Below are positions 14,570 to 23,380 of a DNA stretch of 47,601 nucleotides, in pieces; positions within the stretch are counted from its first letter, which is position 1; each line of letters opens with the position of its first letter. The notes beneath the pieces are model-generated. The model was not told the origin of the DNA. It made no database searches and saw only the letters and a program-made list of their open reading frames with translations. The translations under genes and the position numbers were made by a program. The stretch lies in the NCBI RefSeq assembly GCF_017592335.1, contig NZ_JACNMP010000025.1, positions 1 to 47,601 of the forward strand. Reading direction: 5' to 3'. This DNA is from Pseudaestuariivita rosea (lineage in GTDB: Bacteria > Pseudomonadota > Alphaproteobacteria > Rhodobacterales > Rhodobacteraceae).

Positions 14570-14964
14570 GCTATGCAGTCAGTGCCGCCCTTCAGGCGGC
14601 CGTTTATCAGCGGTTGGCGGATGATGCCGGGATCACGGCACCGATATACGACGCCGTGCCAGCGGGCACTTTGCCCGACACCTATGTGACGCTGGGGCCA
14701 GAAGATGTGCGCGACCGGTCCGACAAAACCGGCGCCGGGGCCACGCATATTTTCACCGTTTCGGTGATCACCGATGCGGCAGGGTTCCAGTCGGCCAAGG
14801 CGCTGGCGGGGCTGATCAGCGACGCGCTGGTCGATGCTGATCTGACCCTGACGCGGGGCCATCTGATCGGCCTGCATTTCGAAAAAGCTGCGGCGCGCCG
14901 GGTGGAAAACGGCCAGGCGCGACGGATTGACCTGAAATTCCGCGCTCATGTGGAAGACGACTAA
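14566..14964 (+). CDS. GTA tail terminator (g8, DUF3168)
   Basis: A 132-residue DUF3168-type tail completion protein. Typical features are ALQAAVYQRLADDAGITAPI at the N-terminus, TYVTLGPEDVRDRSDKT, and the basic C-terminal RRVENGQARRIDLKFRA. It caps the tail tube where it joins the head. ATGA overlap with g7. Confidence 0.9.
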   Translation: MSYAVSAALQAAVYQRLADDAGITAPIYDAVPAGTLPDTYVTLGPEDVRDRSDKTGAGATHIFTVSVITDAAGFQSAKALAGLISDALVDADLTLTRGHLIGLHFEKAAARRVENGQARRIDLKFRAHVEDD

Positions 14965-14981
14965 CCAATAGTGAACGGAGA

Positions 14982-15401
14982 ATGACAATGGCTGCCCAGA
15001 ACGGCAAGGACCTTTTGATCAAGCTTGATATGACCAATGACGGTCAGTTCGAGACCATTGCGGGGCTGCGCGCCTCGCGTATCAGTTTTAATGCGGAAAG
15101 CGTGGATGTCACCAGTCTGGAAAGCCAGGGCGGTTGGCGTGAGCTGCTGGGTGGTGCCGGTGTGAAAAGCGCCGCGATCACCGGATCCGGTGTGTTCAAG
15201 GATCAGGCGACGGACGAACGTGCGCGCCAGATTTTCTTTGACAGCGAAACGCCGCGGTTTCAGGTGATTATCCCTGATTTCGGCATTGTCGAGGGGCGCT
15301 TTCAGGTGACCTCGATCGAGTATTCGGGCAGCTACAACGGTGAGGCGGCGTATGAGCTTTCGATGGCCTCGGCCGGGGCGCTGACCTTTACGGCGGCGTA
15401 A
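14982..15401 (+). CDS. GTA major tail tube protein (g9)
   Basis: A 139-residue tail tube protein of the TP901-1/GTA type. It begins MAAQNGKDLLIKLDMTNDG, with the VDVTSLESQGGWRELLGGAG segment and a C-terminal EAAYELSMASAGALTF strand. AACGGAG lies about 7 bases before the ATG. Polymerised hexamers would form the tail tube. It ends 3 bases before g10. Confidence 0.93.
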   Translation: MTMAAQNGKDLLIKLDMTNDGQFETIAGLRASRISFNAESVDVTSLESQGGWRELLGGAGVKSAAITGSGVFKDQATDERARQIFFDSETPRFQVIIPDFGIVEGRFQVTSIEYSGSYNGEAAYELSMASAGALTFTAA

Positions 15402-15404
15402 GTC

Positions 15405-15722
15405 ATGGCCAATCCGTGGACGGGGGAAGTGGCGCTGGTTGTGGATGGCCAGCGGCATGCGGCCAAGCTGACACTTGGTGCGCTGGCCGAGCTTGAGGCG
15501 GCGCTGGAGACTGGCACGCTGGTCGAACTGGTCGAACGTTTTGAGGGCGGCCGGTTTTCCACACGCGACGTGCTGGCGTTGATTGTCGCCGGGTTGCGCG
15601 GTGGCGGCTGGCAGGGATCGGCTGCTGATCTGATGCAGGCCGATATTCAGGGCGGCCCGGTTGAGGCGGCGCGGGTGGCGGCAGAGCTGCTGGCGCGCGC
15701 CTTTGCGATACCGGGCAACTGA
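15405..15722 (+). CDS. GTA tail assembly protein (g10)
   Basis: A 105-residue protein of the GTA gene 10 family (tail assembly chaperone position). It starts MANPWTGEVALVVDGQRHA and contains LTLGALAELEAALETG, the usual signature. In phages this slot makes two products by frameshift. Here the next ORF (g10.1) starts 1 base later with its own ATG, so no frameshift is needed. Confidence 0.88.
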   Translation: MANPWTGEVALVVDGQRHAAKLTLGALAELEAALETGTLVELVERFEGGRFSTRDVLALIVAGLRGGGWQGSAADLMQADIQGGPVEAARVAAELLARAFAIPGN

Positions 15723-15723
15723 T

Positions 15724-15909
15724 ATGCAGGACGGATTTGACTGGCCCGCGCTGATGCGGGCCGGGATGCGCGGGCTGGGGCTGCGACCGCAGGAATTCTG
15801 GGCGCTGACCCCGGCTGAACTGCTGTTTTTGCTTGGTACAACCAGCACCGATGCGCCGCTGACGCGGTCACGGCTAGATGAACTGGCGGCAGCCTATCCC
15901 GATAAATGA
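15724..15909 (+). CDS. GTA small tail assembly protein (g10.1)
   Basis: A 61-residue protein (start ATG 15724, immediately after the g10 stop). The sequence FDWPALMRAGMRGLGLRPQE followed by FWALTPAELLFLLG is diagnostic of the small phage-type family found in every RcGTA-like cluster between g10 and g11. The upstream open frame to 15661 is only a reading-through of g10. Confidence 0.9.
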   Translation: MQDGFDWPALMRAGMRGLGLRPQEFWALTPAELLFLLGTTSTDAPLTRSRLDELAAAYPDK

Positions 15910-15919
15910 GGAGATCACG

Positions 15920-16582
15920 ATGGACGAGTTGCAAGGTCTCGATACGCTCGACGACCAGGTTACGGCGCTTGAGCGCACTTTGGATGGGGCGTCGAACGTG
16001 GCGGCGACCTTTGACAGCGAATTGGTGCGGATGCGGAATACGCTGGGGGCCACAGGCCGCGAGGTGGACACGCTGTCGACCGGGCTAAGTCGCGGGTTGC
16101 GGCGGGCCTTTGACGGGCTGGTGTTTGACGGCATGAAGCTGTCGGACGCGTTAGGCGTTGTGGCCAAGGCGATGGTCAATGCCAGTTATGCCGCGGCGGT
16201 CAAACCGGTGACGAACCATGTCGGTGATCTGATCGGTGGTGGGATCGGGTCACTGATGCAGGGACTGATGCCGTTTGAAAAGGGCGGTGCCTTTTCGCAG
16301 GGCAAAGTGATGCCATTCGCCAAGGGCGGCGTGATCAGCGGGCCCACGACCTTTCCGATGCGGGGCGGCATGGGCCTGATGGGCGAGGCTGGGCCAGAGG
16401 CGATCATGCCGCTGTCGCGTGGGCCTGATGGCAAGCTGGGTGTCCGCACCGATGGCGGTGGTAAGCCGGTGACAGTGGTCATGAATATCTCGACCCCCGA
16501 TGTCGACGGCTTCCGCCGGTCGCAATCACAGATTTCATCGCAAATGAGCCGCGCTTTGACCCGCGGTCAGCGCAACAGATAG
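15920..16582 (+). CDS. GTA tape measure protein (g11)
   Basis: A 220-residue protein, similar to the unusually short tape measure of RcGTA (~219) and in keeping with a short tail. The N-terminal half is coiled-coil (LDDQVTALERTLDGASNV). A glycine-rich region follows (HVGDLIGGGIGSLMQ, MRGGMGLMGEAGPEAIMPL), as in phage tape measures. GAGGAG is 6 bases before ATG 15920. The tape measure fixes tail length and enters the target cell. Confidence 0.9.
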   Translation: MDELQGLDTLDDQVTALERTLDGASNVAATFDSELVRMRNTLGATGREVDTLSTGLSRGLRRAFDGLVFDGMKLSDALGVVAKAMVNASYAAAVKPVTNHVGDLIGGGIGSLMQGLMPFEKGGAFSQGKVMPFAKGGVISGPTTFPMRGGMGLMGEAGPEAIMPLSRGPDGKLGVRTDGGGKPVTVVMNISTPDVDGFRRSQSQISSQMSRALTRGQRNR

Positions 16583-16601
16583 CGCAAGAGAGGAGGGGAC
16601 C

Positions 16602-17234
16602 ATGGGGTTTCATGAGGTACGTTTTCCCGCATCGCTGAGCTTTGGATCAGTGGGCGGACCCGAGCGCCGGACCGAGGTCGTGACGCTGGCCAACGGGTTT
16701 GAGGAACGCAACACGCCCTGGGCGCATTCGCGGCGGCGCTATGATGCCGGTGTTGGTATGCGGTCTTTGGATGATATCCAGACACTGATTGCGTTTTTCG
16801 AGGCGCGGCGCGGGCAATTGTATGGTTTTCGCTGGAAAGACTGGTCGGATTTCAAATCCGGTGGTGCGCTGGTTGATACTACGTTTGAAGACCAGGTGAT
16901 TGCGATCGGCGATGGCGAGACCCGGCAGTTTCAACTGACCAAGACCTATCGGTCCGGCGAACACACCTATGTGCGTCCCGTGACCAAACCGGTTTCAGGC
17001 ACTGTGATGCTGGGCTTGCAGGGTGAAGTTCAGCGCGAGGCGGTGCATTTTGAGGTCGATACGGCGACCGGTGTCGTGACGTTTGATACTCCGCCTGATC
17101 AGGATGTTGAAATTTCGGCGGGGTTCGAATTTGACGTGCCGGTGCGCTTTGACACGGACCGTATTCAGACCTCGGTCGCCAGTTTTCAGGCGGGTGACAT
17201 CCCCAATGTTCCAGTGGTCGAGGTGCGCGTGTGA
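16602..17234 (+). CDS. GTA distal tail protein (g12, DUF2460)
   Basis: A 210-residue DUF2460 protein, the baseplate distal tail protein of the GTA. Family features are MGFHEVRFPASLSFGSVGGP, the ERRTEVVTLANGFEERN block and QLYGFRWKDWSDFKS (about 69-83). AGGAGGGGACC precedes the ATG. Overlaps g13 by one base. Confidence 0.92.
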   Translation: MGFHEVRFPASLSFGSVGGPERRTEVVTLANGFEERNTPWAHSRRRYDAGVGMRSLDDIQTLIAFFEARRGQLYGFRWKDWSDFKSGGALVDTTFEDQVIAIGDGETRQFQLTKTYRSGEHTYVRPVTKPVSGTVMLGLQGEVQREAVHFEVDTATGVVTFDTPPDQDVEISAGFEFDVPVRFDTDRIQTSVASFQAGDIPNVPVVEVRV

Positions 17235-18118
17235 TGAGTGATATTGAGGGGCTGAACGCCCATATGGCCAGTGGTCTGACGACCGTTTGCCGCGCCTGGG
17301 CCGTGATCCGCAAGGATGGTGAGACTTACGGGTTTACTGATCATGATGAGGGGTTTTCCTTTGACGGGGTGGACTTCAAGGCCGACACCGGGCTGACGGC
17401 AAGCGCGCTGCAGCAGACGACTGGTCTGGCGGTCGATAACTCGGAAGCGCTGGGTGTTCTAAGCGACAATGCGATCAGTGATGACGATATTGAAGCCGGG
17501 CGTTTTGACGGGGCCGAGGTTTTGTCTTGGCTGGTCAACTGGGCTGATGTCAGCCAGCGCAAGCTGCAGTTTCGCGGCTCGATTGGTGAAATTCAGCGTG
17601 GGGCGGGGGCGTTCCGCGCGGAACTGCGCGGGCTGACCGAGGCGTTGAACCAGCCGCAGGGGCGGGTGTTTCAGAAAAACTGTTCGGCTGTTCTGGGCGA
17701 TGCGCGGTGCCAGTTTGATCTGGACACCCCAGGTTATGTGTTTGAGAGGCCTGTCGAGCAGGTGGAAGACGGCCGGATTTTCCGTTTTGGCGACCTGAAG
17801 GGCTTTGATCAGCGCTGGTTTGAACGGGGCCGGGTTGTGATGCAATCGGGCGCGGCCAAGGGGCTGATCGGGATTGTGAAAAACGACCGTCTGAGCGACG
17901 AGGGTCGTGTGGTCGAATTGTGGGAACCGCTGCGTTCGCCGATCGTGGCGGGCGATGTCATTCGCATTGAGGCCGGGTGTGACCGGCGCGTTGAAACCTG
18001 TCGGTTGAAGTTCAATAACTTCCTGAATTTTCAGGGCTTTCCGGATATTCCAGGTGAAGACTGGCTGATGACGTTCCCGTCCCGCAAGGGTGAAAACAAC
18101 GGAGGCAGCCTGAGATGA
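17234..18118 (+). CDS. GTA baseplate hub with Fe-S cysteines (g13, DUF2163)
   Basis: A 294-residue DUF2163 protein. In the R. capsulatus GTA structure this hub protein carries an iron-sulfur cluster. The candidate ligands are conserved here: Cys150 and Cys159 (KNCSAVLGDARCQFD), Cys249 and Cys256 (EAGCDRRVETCRLKF). The N-terminal half has the FTDHDEGFSFDG motif. ATG 17234 overlaps the g12 stop. The g14 ATG overlaps this gene's stop by 4 bases. Confidence 0.93.
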   Translation: MSDIEGLNAHMASGLTTVCRAWAVIRKDGETYGFTDHDEGFSFDGVDFKADTGLTASALQQTTGLAVDNSEALGVLSDNAISDDDIEAGRFDGAEVLSWLVNWADVSQRKLQFRGSIGEIQRGAGAFRAELRGLTEALNQPQGRVFQKNCSAVLGDARCQFDLDTPGYVFERPVEQVEDGRIFRFGDLKGFDQRWFERGRVVMQSGAAKGLIGIVKNDRLSDEGRVVELWEPLRSPIVAGDVIRIEAGCDRRVETCRLKFNNFLNFQGFPDIPGEDWLMTFPSRKGENNGGSLR

Positions 18119-18558
18119 TTGGCAGACAGGATGTTGTCGCCATTGCACGCGACTGGATCGGGACGCCTTATCGGCATCAGTGTTCGACCAAGGGGGCTGG
18201 CACGGATTGCCTGGGCCTTTTGCGCGGTGTTTGGCGTGAACTTTATGGCGCTGAGCCGCAAGAGGTGCCCGCCTATACTGCCGATTGGTCCGAGCCGCAG
18301 GGGGATGAAACCCTTTGGACTGCGGCGCAGGAGCATTTGCGCGCGGTTGATGGCCGGTCGATGGCACCGGGCGATGTGTTGTTGTTTCGGATGCGGGACA
18401 GTGGCGTGGCCAAGCACGTGGGGTTGGTTGGTCAGGTGGGCGAGGTTCCGACATTTATTCACGCCTATTCGGGGCATGCGGTGCTGGAAAGTCCGCTAAG
18501 CACCCCATGGCGCCGCCGTATTGTGGCGCGATTTGCTTTTCCTGAGGAGATGAACTGA
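18115..18558 (+). CDS. GTA NlpC/P60 cell-wall peptidase (g14)
   Basis: A 147-residue NlpC/P60-type cysteine peptidase. The likely catalytic triad is Cys32 (AGTDCLGLLRGV), His101 (AKHVGLVG) and His116 (FIHAYSG). It probably cuts the stem peptide of peptidoglycan so that DNA can enter the recipient. It lies in the baseplate block with 4-base and 1-base overlaps to its neighbours. Confidence 0.94.
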   Translation: MIGRQDVVAIARDWIGTPYRHQCSTKGAGTDCLGLLRGVWRELYGAEPQEVPAYTADWSEPQGDETLWTAAQEHLRAVDGRSMAPGDVLLFRMRDSGVAKHVGLVGQVGEVPTFIHAYSGHAVLESPLSTPWRRRIVARFAFPEEMN

Positions 18559-21500
18559 TGGCAACGATCGTACTTGCATCGGTGGGCATGGCCATCGGCG
18601 GGTCCATTGGGGGCACCGTCGCGGGTTTGTCCATGGCGGCGGCCGGCCGCTTCGTGGGCGCGACCGTGGGCCGTGTGATCGACCAGCGTCTGATGGGGCA
18701 GGGGTCCGAGACGGTTGAGACGGGCCGCATTGACCGTTTTCGCCTGACGGGGGCCAGTGAAGGGTCGGCCTTGACCCAGGTCTACGGCCGGATGCGCGTT
18801 GGTGGTCATGTGATCTGGTCGACGCGCTTCAAGGAACGGCGCAAGAAAAGCGGTGGCGGCAGTGGCAAGGGTGGCGGTGGTGGATCGCAGCCCGAAACGG
18901 TGACCTACAGCTATTCGATCAGCATGGCGCTGGCCTTGTGTGAGGGCGAGATACAGAAGGTTGGCCGCGTCTGGGCCGATGGGGTTGAGGTTTCGCCCGA
19001 AGATCTGAACATGCGCGTTTACACGGGCAGCCTGGATCAGCTGCCCGATCCCAAGATCGAGGCTGTTGAGGGTGCCGGTCAGGTGCCCGCCTATCGTGGG
19101 ACGGCCTATGTCGTTTTTGAGGACCTGCAGCTGGAACAGTTCAACAACCGCGTGCCGCAGTTCACCTTTGAGGTTTTCCGTGCGGGCAAGGCTGCGGGCG
19201 ATGCCGTGCCAGAGGTGGCTGAGGCTGTACGTGCTGTGGCGATGGTGCCAGGTACGGGGGAATATGCGCTGGCCACGACGCCTGTTTACTATCGCAGCAG
19301 ACGAGGTCGGAATTCGGCGGCGAACATCAATTCACCCTCGGGCAAGACGGATTTCGTGACGTCCATTGATGCGCTGCGGGGTGAGTTGCCGAATTGCGGG
19401 TCTGCTTTGTTGGTCGTGTCTTGGTTTGGCGATGATCTGCGTTGTGGGGCGTGTCAGGTCAAGCCCAAGGTCGAACAGCGTGTGGATGAAGGCTATGGCA
19501 TGCCCTGGATCGTATCTGGCGTGCGCCGGACGCAGGCCGAGGAAATCGCGCGGCTGGACGGTCGCCCGGTTTATGGCGGCACGCCGTCTGATCAGTCGAT
19601 CATTCAGGCGATCCGCCATTTGCAGGCGGGGGGTCAGGATGCGGTGTTCTATCCCTTTATCCTGATGGAGCAGATGGCGGGGAATACCTTGCCTGATCCT
19701 TACTCTACTGCGGACGAACAGCCTGCGCTGCCATGGCGGGGGCGGATTACGCTAAGCAAGGCGCCAGGGCAGGACGGATCGCCTGATCAGACCGCTGATG
19801 CCGATGCGCAGGTTGCGCAATTCTTTGGCATGGCGCAGTTGTCAGACTTTCAGATCGCCAATGGGGGTGTGACTTACTCTGGCCCCAATGAATGGTCGTA
19901 TCGTCGGTTTATCCTGCACTATGCGCATCTGTGCGCGTCAGCGGGCGGTGTTGCGGCGTTTTGTATTGGGTCCGAGATGCGCGGGTTGACACAAATTCGC
20001 GGGGCGAATGGCTTTCCTGCGGTTGACGCGATGCGGCAGCTGGCAGCCGAGGTGCGTCAGGTGCTGCCTGAAACCAAGATCAGCTATGCCGCGGATTGGT
20101 CCGAATACTTCGGCTATCACCCGCAGGATGGCAGTGGTGACGTGTATTTCCATCTGGACCCGCTTTGGGCGGATGAGAACATCGATTTCATCGGGATCGA
20201 CAACTATATGCCGCTGTCCGACTGGCGTGATGGCGAGGATCATGCAGATGCAGACTGGGGGTCGATCTATAATCTGGATTACCTGAAGGCGAATATCGAA
20301 GGGGGCGAGGGGTATGACTGGTATTATACCTCACCGACAGCAGAACTTGCACAGCGCCGGACGCCTATTCGCGATGAAGCCTATGGCGAGAACTGGGTGT
20401 TTCGGTACAAAGACCTGCGTGGCTGGTGGGACAATGCGCACCACGACCGTGTCGGCGGTGTGCGGGCCGAGGCCCCGACGGCGTGGCAGCCACGATCCAA
20501 GCCGTTCTGGTTCACGGAACTGGGATGTGCCGCGATCGACAAGGGCACCAACCAGCCCAATAAGTTTCTTGATCCGAAGTCGTCCGAATCGAGTTTGCCC
20601 AAATATTCGAACGGTGCGCGCGATGATCTGATCCAGATGCAGTACCTGCGGGCGATGTTCGATTATTATAACGATGTGGCTTATAATCCGCGTTCAGAGC
20701 TATATGAAGGTTCGATGTTGGATATGTCGCGGGCGCATGTCTGGGCTTGGGACGTACGGCCTTATCCGTTTTTTCCTAACAATACCGGGCTTTGGAGTGA
20801 TGGTGAAAATTATGCGCGCGGTCACTGGCTGAATGGGCGCAGCACAACGCGGGCCTTGTCCGAAGTTGTACGGGATATTGTGCGGCAATCGGGCGTTGAG
20901 GCCGTTGATGTGGACCAGCTTTACGGCGTTTTGCGTGGGTATCAGGTTGAGGATATCACAACGGCGCGGGCAGCACTTCAGCCGCTGATGGTGGCCTTTG
21001 GGTTCGAAGCGGTGGAGCGTGACGGGCTGTTGGTCTTTAAAAGCCGTGATGGCAAGGCATCGAAAACACTGGTGCGCGAACATCTGGCGGTTTCGGACGA
21101 ACAAGAGGCCATCATCGAGGCGACCCGTTCGCCCACGGCCGAACTGTCGGGTCGCGTGCGGTTGAACTACGTCGAAAGCGATGGCGATTATGAAGCGCGC
21201 ACGGTCGAGGCGACGTTCCCGGATGAGACATCTTTATCAGTGTCACAAACCGAGGTGCCGTTGGTCATGATCCAGGGCGAAGGGCAGCGGATTGTTGAAC
21301 GCTGGCTGGCCGAGGCTCGCGTGGCGCGTGACAGCCTGCGCTTTGCTTTGCCCCCGTCTGAGACGGCTTTGGGTGCTGGCGACATCATTGAAATTGCGGA
21401 TGGTGAGGCGCCCGGGCACTATCGGTTGGACCGTGTCGAGGATGGCGGGCTGAAACTGGTCGAGGCGGTACGGGTTGACGAAAATGTTTATCAGCCAAGT

Positions 21501-22490
21501 GATATGGTTGAGGGGCGCGTTTCACTGAAACCCTTTACGCCGCCAGTGCCCGTTTTGCCGATCTTCATGGATCTGCCACTGATTTCCGGCGACGAGGTTC
21601 CCCATGCGCCGCATCTGGCCGTGACGGCCACACCATGGCCTGGATCTGTTGCGGTGTTTTCGTCGTCTGTTGACAATGACTATGTGACGAACAGCTTGGT
21701 CACGGGTCGGGCGACGGTGGGTGAAACGCAAACGCGGCTGCCAAGATCACGTGCCGGAGTTTGGGATCGTGCGCTTGATCTGCGGGTAGAGCTTTATTCG
21801 GGTGAGCTTTCGTCAGCCTCGATGGAGCAGCTATTGGCAGGTGCCAATCTGGCGGCTTTGGGTGGCGGGACGACCGATGGATGGGAGCTGTTTCAGTTTC
21901 AGTCGGCACAGTTGATTGAGAAAGACACTTATGTGCTCAGCGGGTTTCTGCGGGGGCAGCTTGGTACGGATTCTGTTATGCCGGATGTCTGGCCAGAGCA
22001 AACGACTTTTGTTCTGATCGACAGCGCGGTTGAGCAGATTGATCTCTCAGCCCAGTTGCGCGATGTAGCGCAGCACTATCGGATCGGTCCGGCACAGCGT
22101 GGGTTTGATGACCCATCTTACGAACATCTGACCGAGGCGTTTCGTGGTGTGGGGTTGAGACCTTACGCGCCTTGTCATTTGACATTCGATGATCGAACCA
22201 ATGGTGATGTTGTCGTAAGTTGGATCAGACGGACCCGCATCGGTGGGGATAACTGGAACGGACTAGACGTGCCGATTGGTGAAGAACGTGAGCAGTATCT
22301 GGTAAGGGTATTTGTTGACGATCGCATCGTGCGTGAGGTGATAACGGATCGCCCAAATTGGCTTTATCCGACTGCGATGCAGTCCGATGATGGTGTCGGC
22401 GGCGGTTTCAGCGTGCAGGTGGCTCAGATCTCGGACCATTACGGTGCGGGATCTTTCGCAACAACCGAGGTTGATCGGCTGACTGTATGA
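18558..22490 (+). CDS. GTA baseplate megaprotein (g15)
   Basis: At 1310 residues this is the largest GTA protein, the receptor-contacting baseplate protein. The N-terminus is hydrophobic (ASVGMAIGGSIGGTVAGL) and followed by a Gly/Ser/Lys linker (about 96-110) and a phage tail-hub domain. The middle third is a GTA TIM-barrel-like glycoside hydrolase domain (CIGSEMRGL at about 470, DWSEYFGYHPQDGSGD, IDFIGIDNYMPL, KPFWFTELGC). The C-terminal part is a tail protein domain of the Phage-tail_3 type. It starts at an ATG overlapping the g14 stop and ends the cluster. Confidence 0.94.
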   Translation: MATIVLASVGMAIGGSIGGTVAGLSMAAAGRFVGATVGRVIDQRLMGQGSETVETGRIDRFRLTGASEGSALTQVYGRMRVGGHVIWSTRFKERRKKSGGGSGKGGGGGSQPETVTYSYSISMALALCEGEIQKVGRVWADGVEVSPEDLNMRVYTGSLDQLPDPKIEAVEGAGQVPAYRGTAYVVFEDLQLEQFNNRVPQFTFEVFRAGKAAGDAVPEVAEAVRAVAMVPGTGEYALATTPVYYRSRRGRNSAANINSPSGKTDFVTSIDALRGELPNCGSALLVVSWFGDDLRCGACQVKPKVEQRVDEGYGMPWIVSGVRRTQAEEIARLDGRPVYGGTPSDQSIIQAIRHLQAGGQDAVFYPFILMEQMAGNTLPDPYSTADEQPALPWRGRITLSKAPGQDGSPDQTADADAQVAQFFGMAQLSDFQIANGGVTYSGPNEWSYRRFILHYAHLCASAGGVAAFCIGSEMRGLTQIRGANGFPAVDAMRQLAAEVRQVLPETKISYAADWSEYFGYHPQDGSGDVYFHLDPLWADENIDFIGIDNYMPLSDWRDGEDHADADWGSIYNLDYLKANIEGGEGYDWYYTSPTAELAQRRTPIRDEAYGENWVFRYKDLRGWWDNAHHDRVGGVRAEAPTAWQPRSKPFWFTELGCAAIDKGTNQPNKFLDPKSSESSLPKYSNGARDDLIQMQYLRAMFDYYNDVAYNPRSELYEGSMLDMSRAHVWAWDVRPYPFFPNNTGLWSDGENYARGHWLNGRSTTRALSEVVRDIVRQSGVEAVDVDQLYGVLRGYQVEDITTARAALQPLMVAFGFEAVERDGLLVFKSRDGKASKTLVREHLAVSDEQEAIIEATRSPTAELSGRVRLNYVESDGDYEARTVEATFPDETSLSVSQTEVPLVMIQGEGQRIVERWLAEARVARDSLRFALPPSETALGAGDIIEIADGEAPGHYRLDRVEDGGLKLVEAVRVDENVYQPSDMVEGRVSLKPFTPPVPVLPIFMDLPLISGDEVPHAPHLAVTATPWPGSVAVFSSSVDNDYVTNSLVTGRATVGETQTRLPRSRAGVWDRALDLRVELYSGELSSASMEQLLAGANLAALGGGTTDGWELFQFQSAQLIEKDTYVLSGFLRGQLGTDSVMPDVWPEQTTFVLIDSAVEQIDLSAQLRDVAQHYRIGPAQRGFDDPSYEHLTEAFRGVGLRPYAPCHLTFDDRTNGDVVVSWIRRTRIGGDNWNGLDVPIGEEREQYLVRVFVDDRIVREVITDRPNWLYPTAMQSDDGVGGGFSVQVAQISDHYGAGSFATTEVDRLTV

Positions 22491-22491
22491 C

Positions 22492-22521
22492 TTGTTTTTG
22501 AATGGCGACCCTCTGCATAAT
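22492..22521 (+). promoter_or_regulatory. Predicted cysE promoter
   Basis: TTGTTT (22492-22497), an 18-base spacer, then CATAAT (22516-22521), all within the 64 bases between the g15 stop and the cysE start. It would allow cysE expression independent of the GTA operon. Confidence 0.45.
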
Positions 22522-22554
22522 GGTGTAAATCAACCATTAGTGTTGGAGGGCGCC

Positions 22555-23367
22555 ATGGGCGAGACAAAGCTGAAATTGACCGAGATCGACCCCGTTTGGA
22601 GCCGGATCTGTGAAGAGGCTGAGACCGCCGTTCAGGACGAGCCGCTTTTGGGCGGGTTGGTTCATTCCAGCATCTTGCACCATCGGTCTTTGGCTTCGGC
22701 CTTGGCGTACCGTATTTCGCTGAAGCTTGCATCGGCCGAAATGTCCGAGCAGCTTTTGCGTGAATTGTCAGACGAAGCGTTTGCGGCTGAACCTGATCTG
22801 GTAGATGCTGCGCGCGCTGATCTTGTGGCTGTTTTCGAGCGCGACGCCGCGTGCCATCGATTGATGCAGCCTATTCTTTATTTCAAGGGTTTTCAGGCTG
22901 TTCAGGCCTATCGTGTTGGTCACTGGTTGTGGCGTCAGGGTCGCAAGGATTTGGCTTATTTCTTTCAAATGCGCGTGTCTGAGATGTTTGGGATCGATAT
23001 TCACCCGGCGGCCCGAATTGGACGGGGCATCATGATCGACCATGCGCATTCAATTGTTGTGGGTGAAACGGCTGTGGTTGGCGATAATGTCTCGATGCTA
23101 CATTCGGTGACCCTGGGCGGGACCGGTAAGGAAGATCATGATCGGCACCCGAAAATCGGCAATGGCGTTCTGATTGGGGCTGGGGCCAAGGTTCTGGGAA
23201 ATATCCAGATTGGCCATTGCAGTCGTATTGCCGCGGGTTCGGTGGTGCTGGCAGATGTCCCGCCGATGAAAACCGTCGCAGGCGTACCTGCCCGTATTGT
23301 GGGCGAGGCCGGGTGTTCGCAACCCGCGATCACCATGGATCAGCTGCTGCGGGATAATTTTCAGTAA
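22555..23367 (+). CDS. cysE: Serine O-acetyltransferase
   Basis: A 270-residue enzyme making O-acetylserine from serine and acetyl-CoA, the committed step of cysteine synthesis. The N-terminal helical domain (WSRICEEAETAVQDEP) is followed by left-handed beta-helix hexapeptides (DIHPAARIGRGIMIDHA, AVVGDNVSMLHSVTLGGTG). His residues of DHAHSIVVGE and the GGTGKEDHDRHP loop are the active-site region. ATG 22555 has GGAGG 5 bases upstream. cysE directly after the GTA cluster is conserved synteny in Rhodobacterales. Confidence 0.96.
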   Translation: MGETKLKLTEIDPVWSRICEEAETAVQDEPLLGGLVHSSILHHRSLASALAYRISLKLASAEMSEQLLRELSDEAFAAEPDLVDAARADLVAVFERDAACHRLMQPILYFKGFQAVQAYRVGHWLWRQGRKDLAYFFQMRVSEMFGIDIHPAARIGRGIMIDHAHSIVVGETAVVGDNVSMLHSVTLGGTGKEDHDRHPKIGNGVLIGAGAKVLGNIQIGHCSRIAAGSVVLADVPPMKTVAGVPARIVGEAGCSQPAITMDQLLRDNFQ

Positions 23368-23380
23368 AATCTGATGATGT

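Noticed and set aside
17459-18454. A 331-codon minus-strand frame opposite g13-g14
   Set aside because: Shadow frame of two clear GTA genes; composition (Pro/Arg/His/Gln) is typical of antisense reading.
8547-22490. Interpreting the cluster as an ordinary prophage
   Set aside because: No integrase, repressor, replication or lysis genes; gene order and content match RcGTA g1-g15 and the cysE neighbour.
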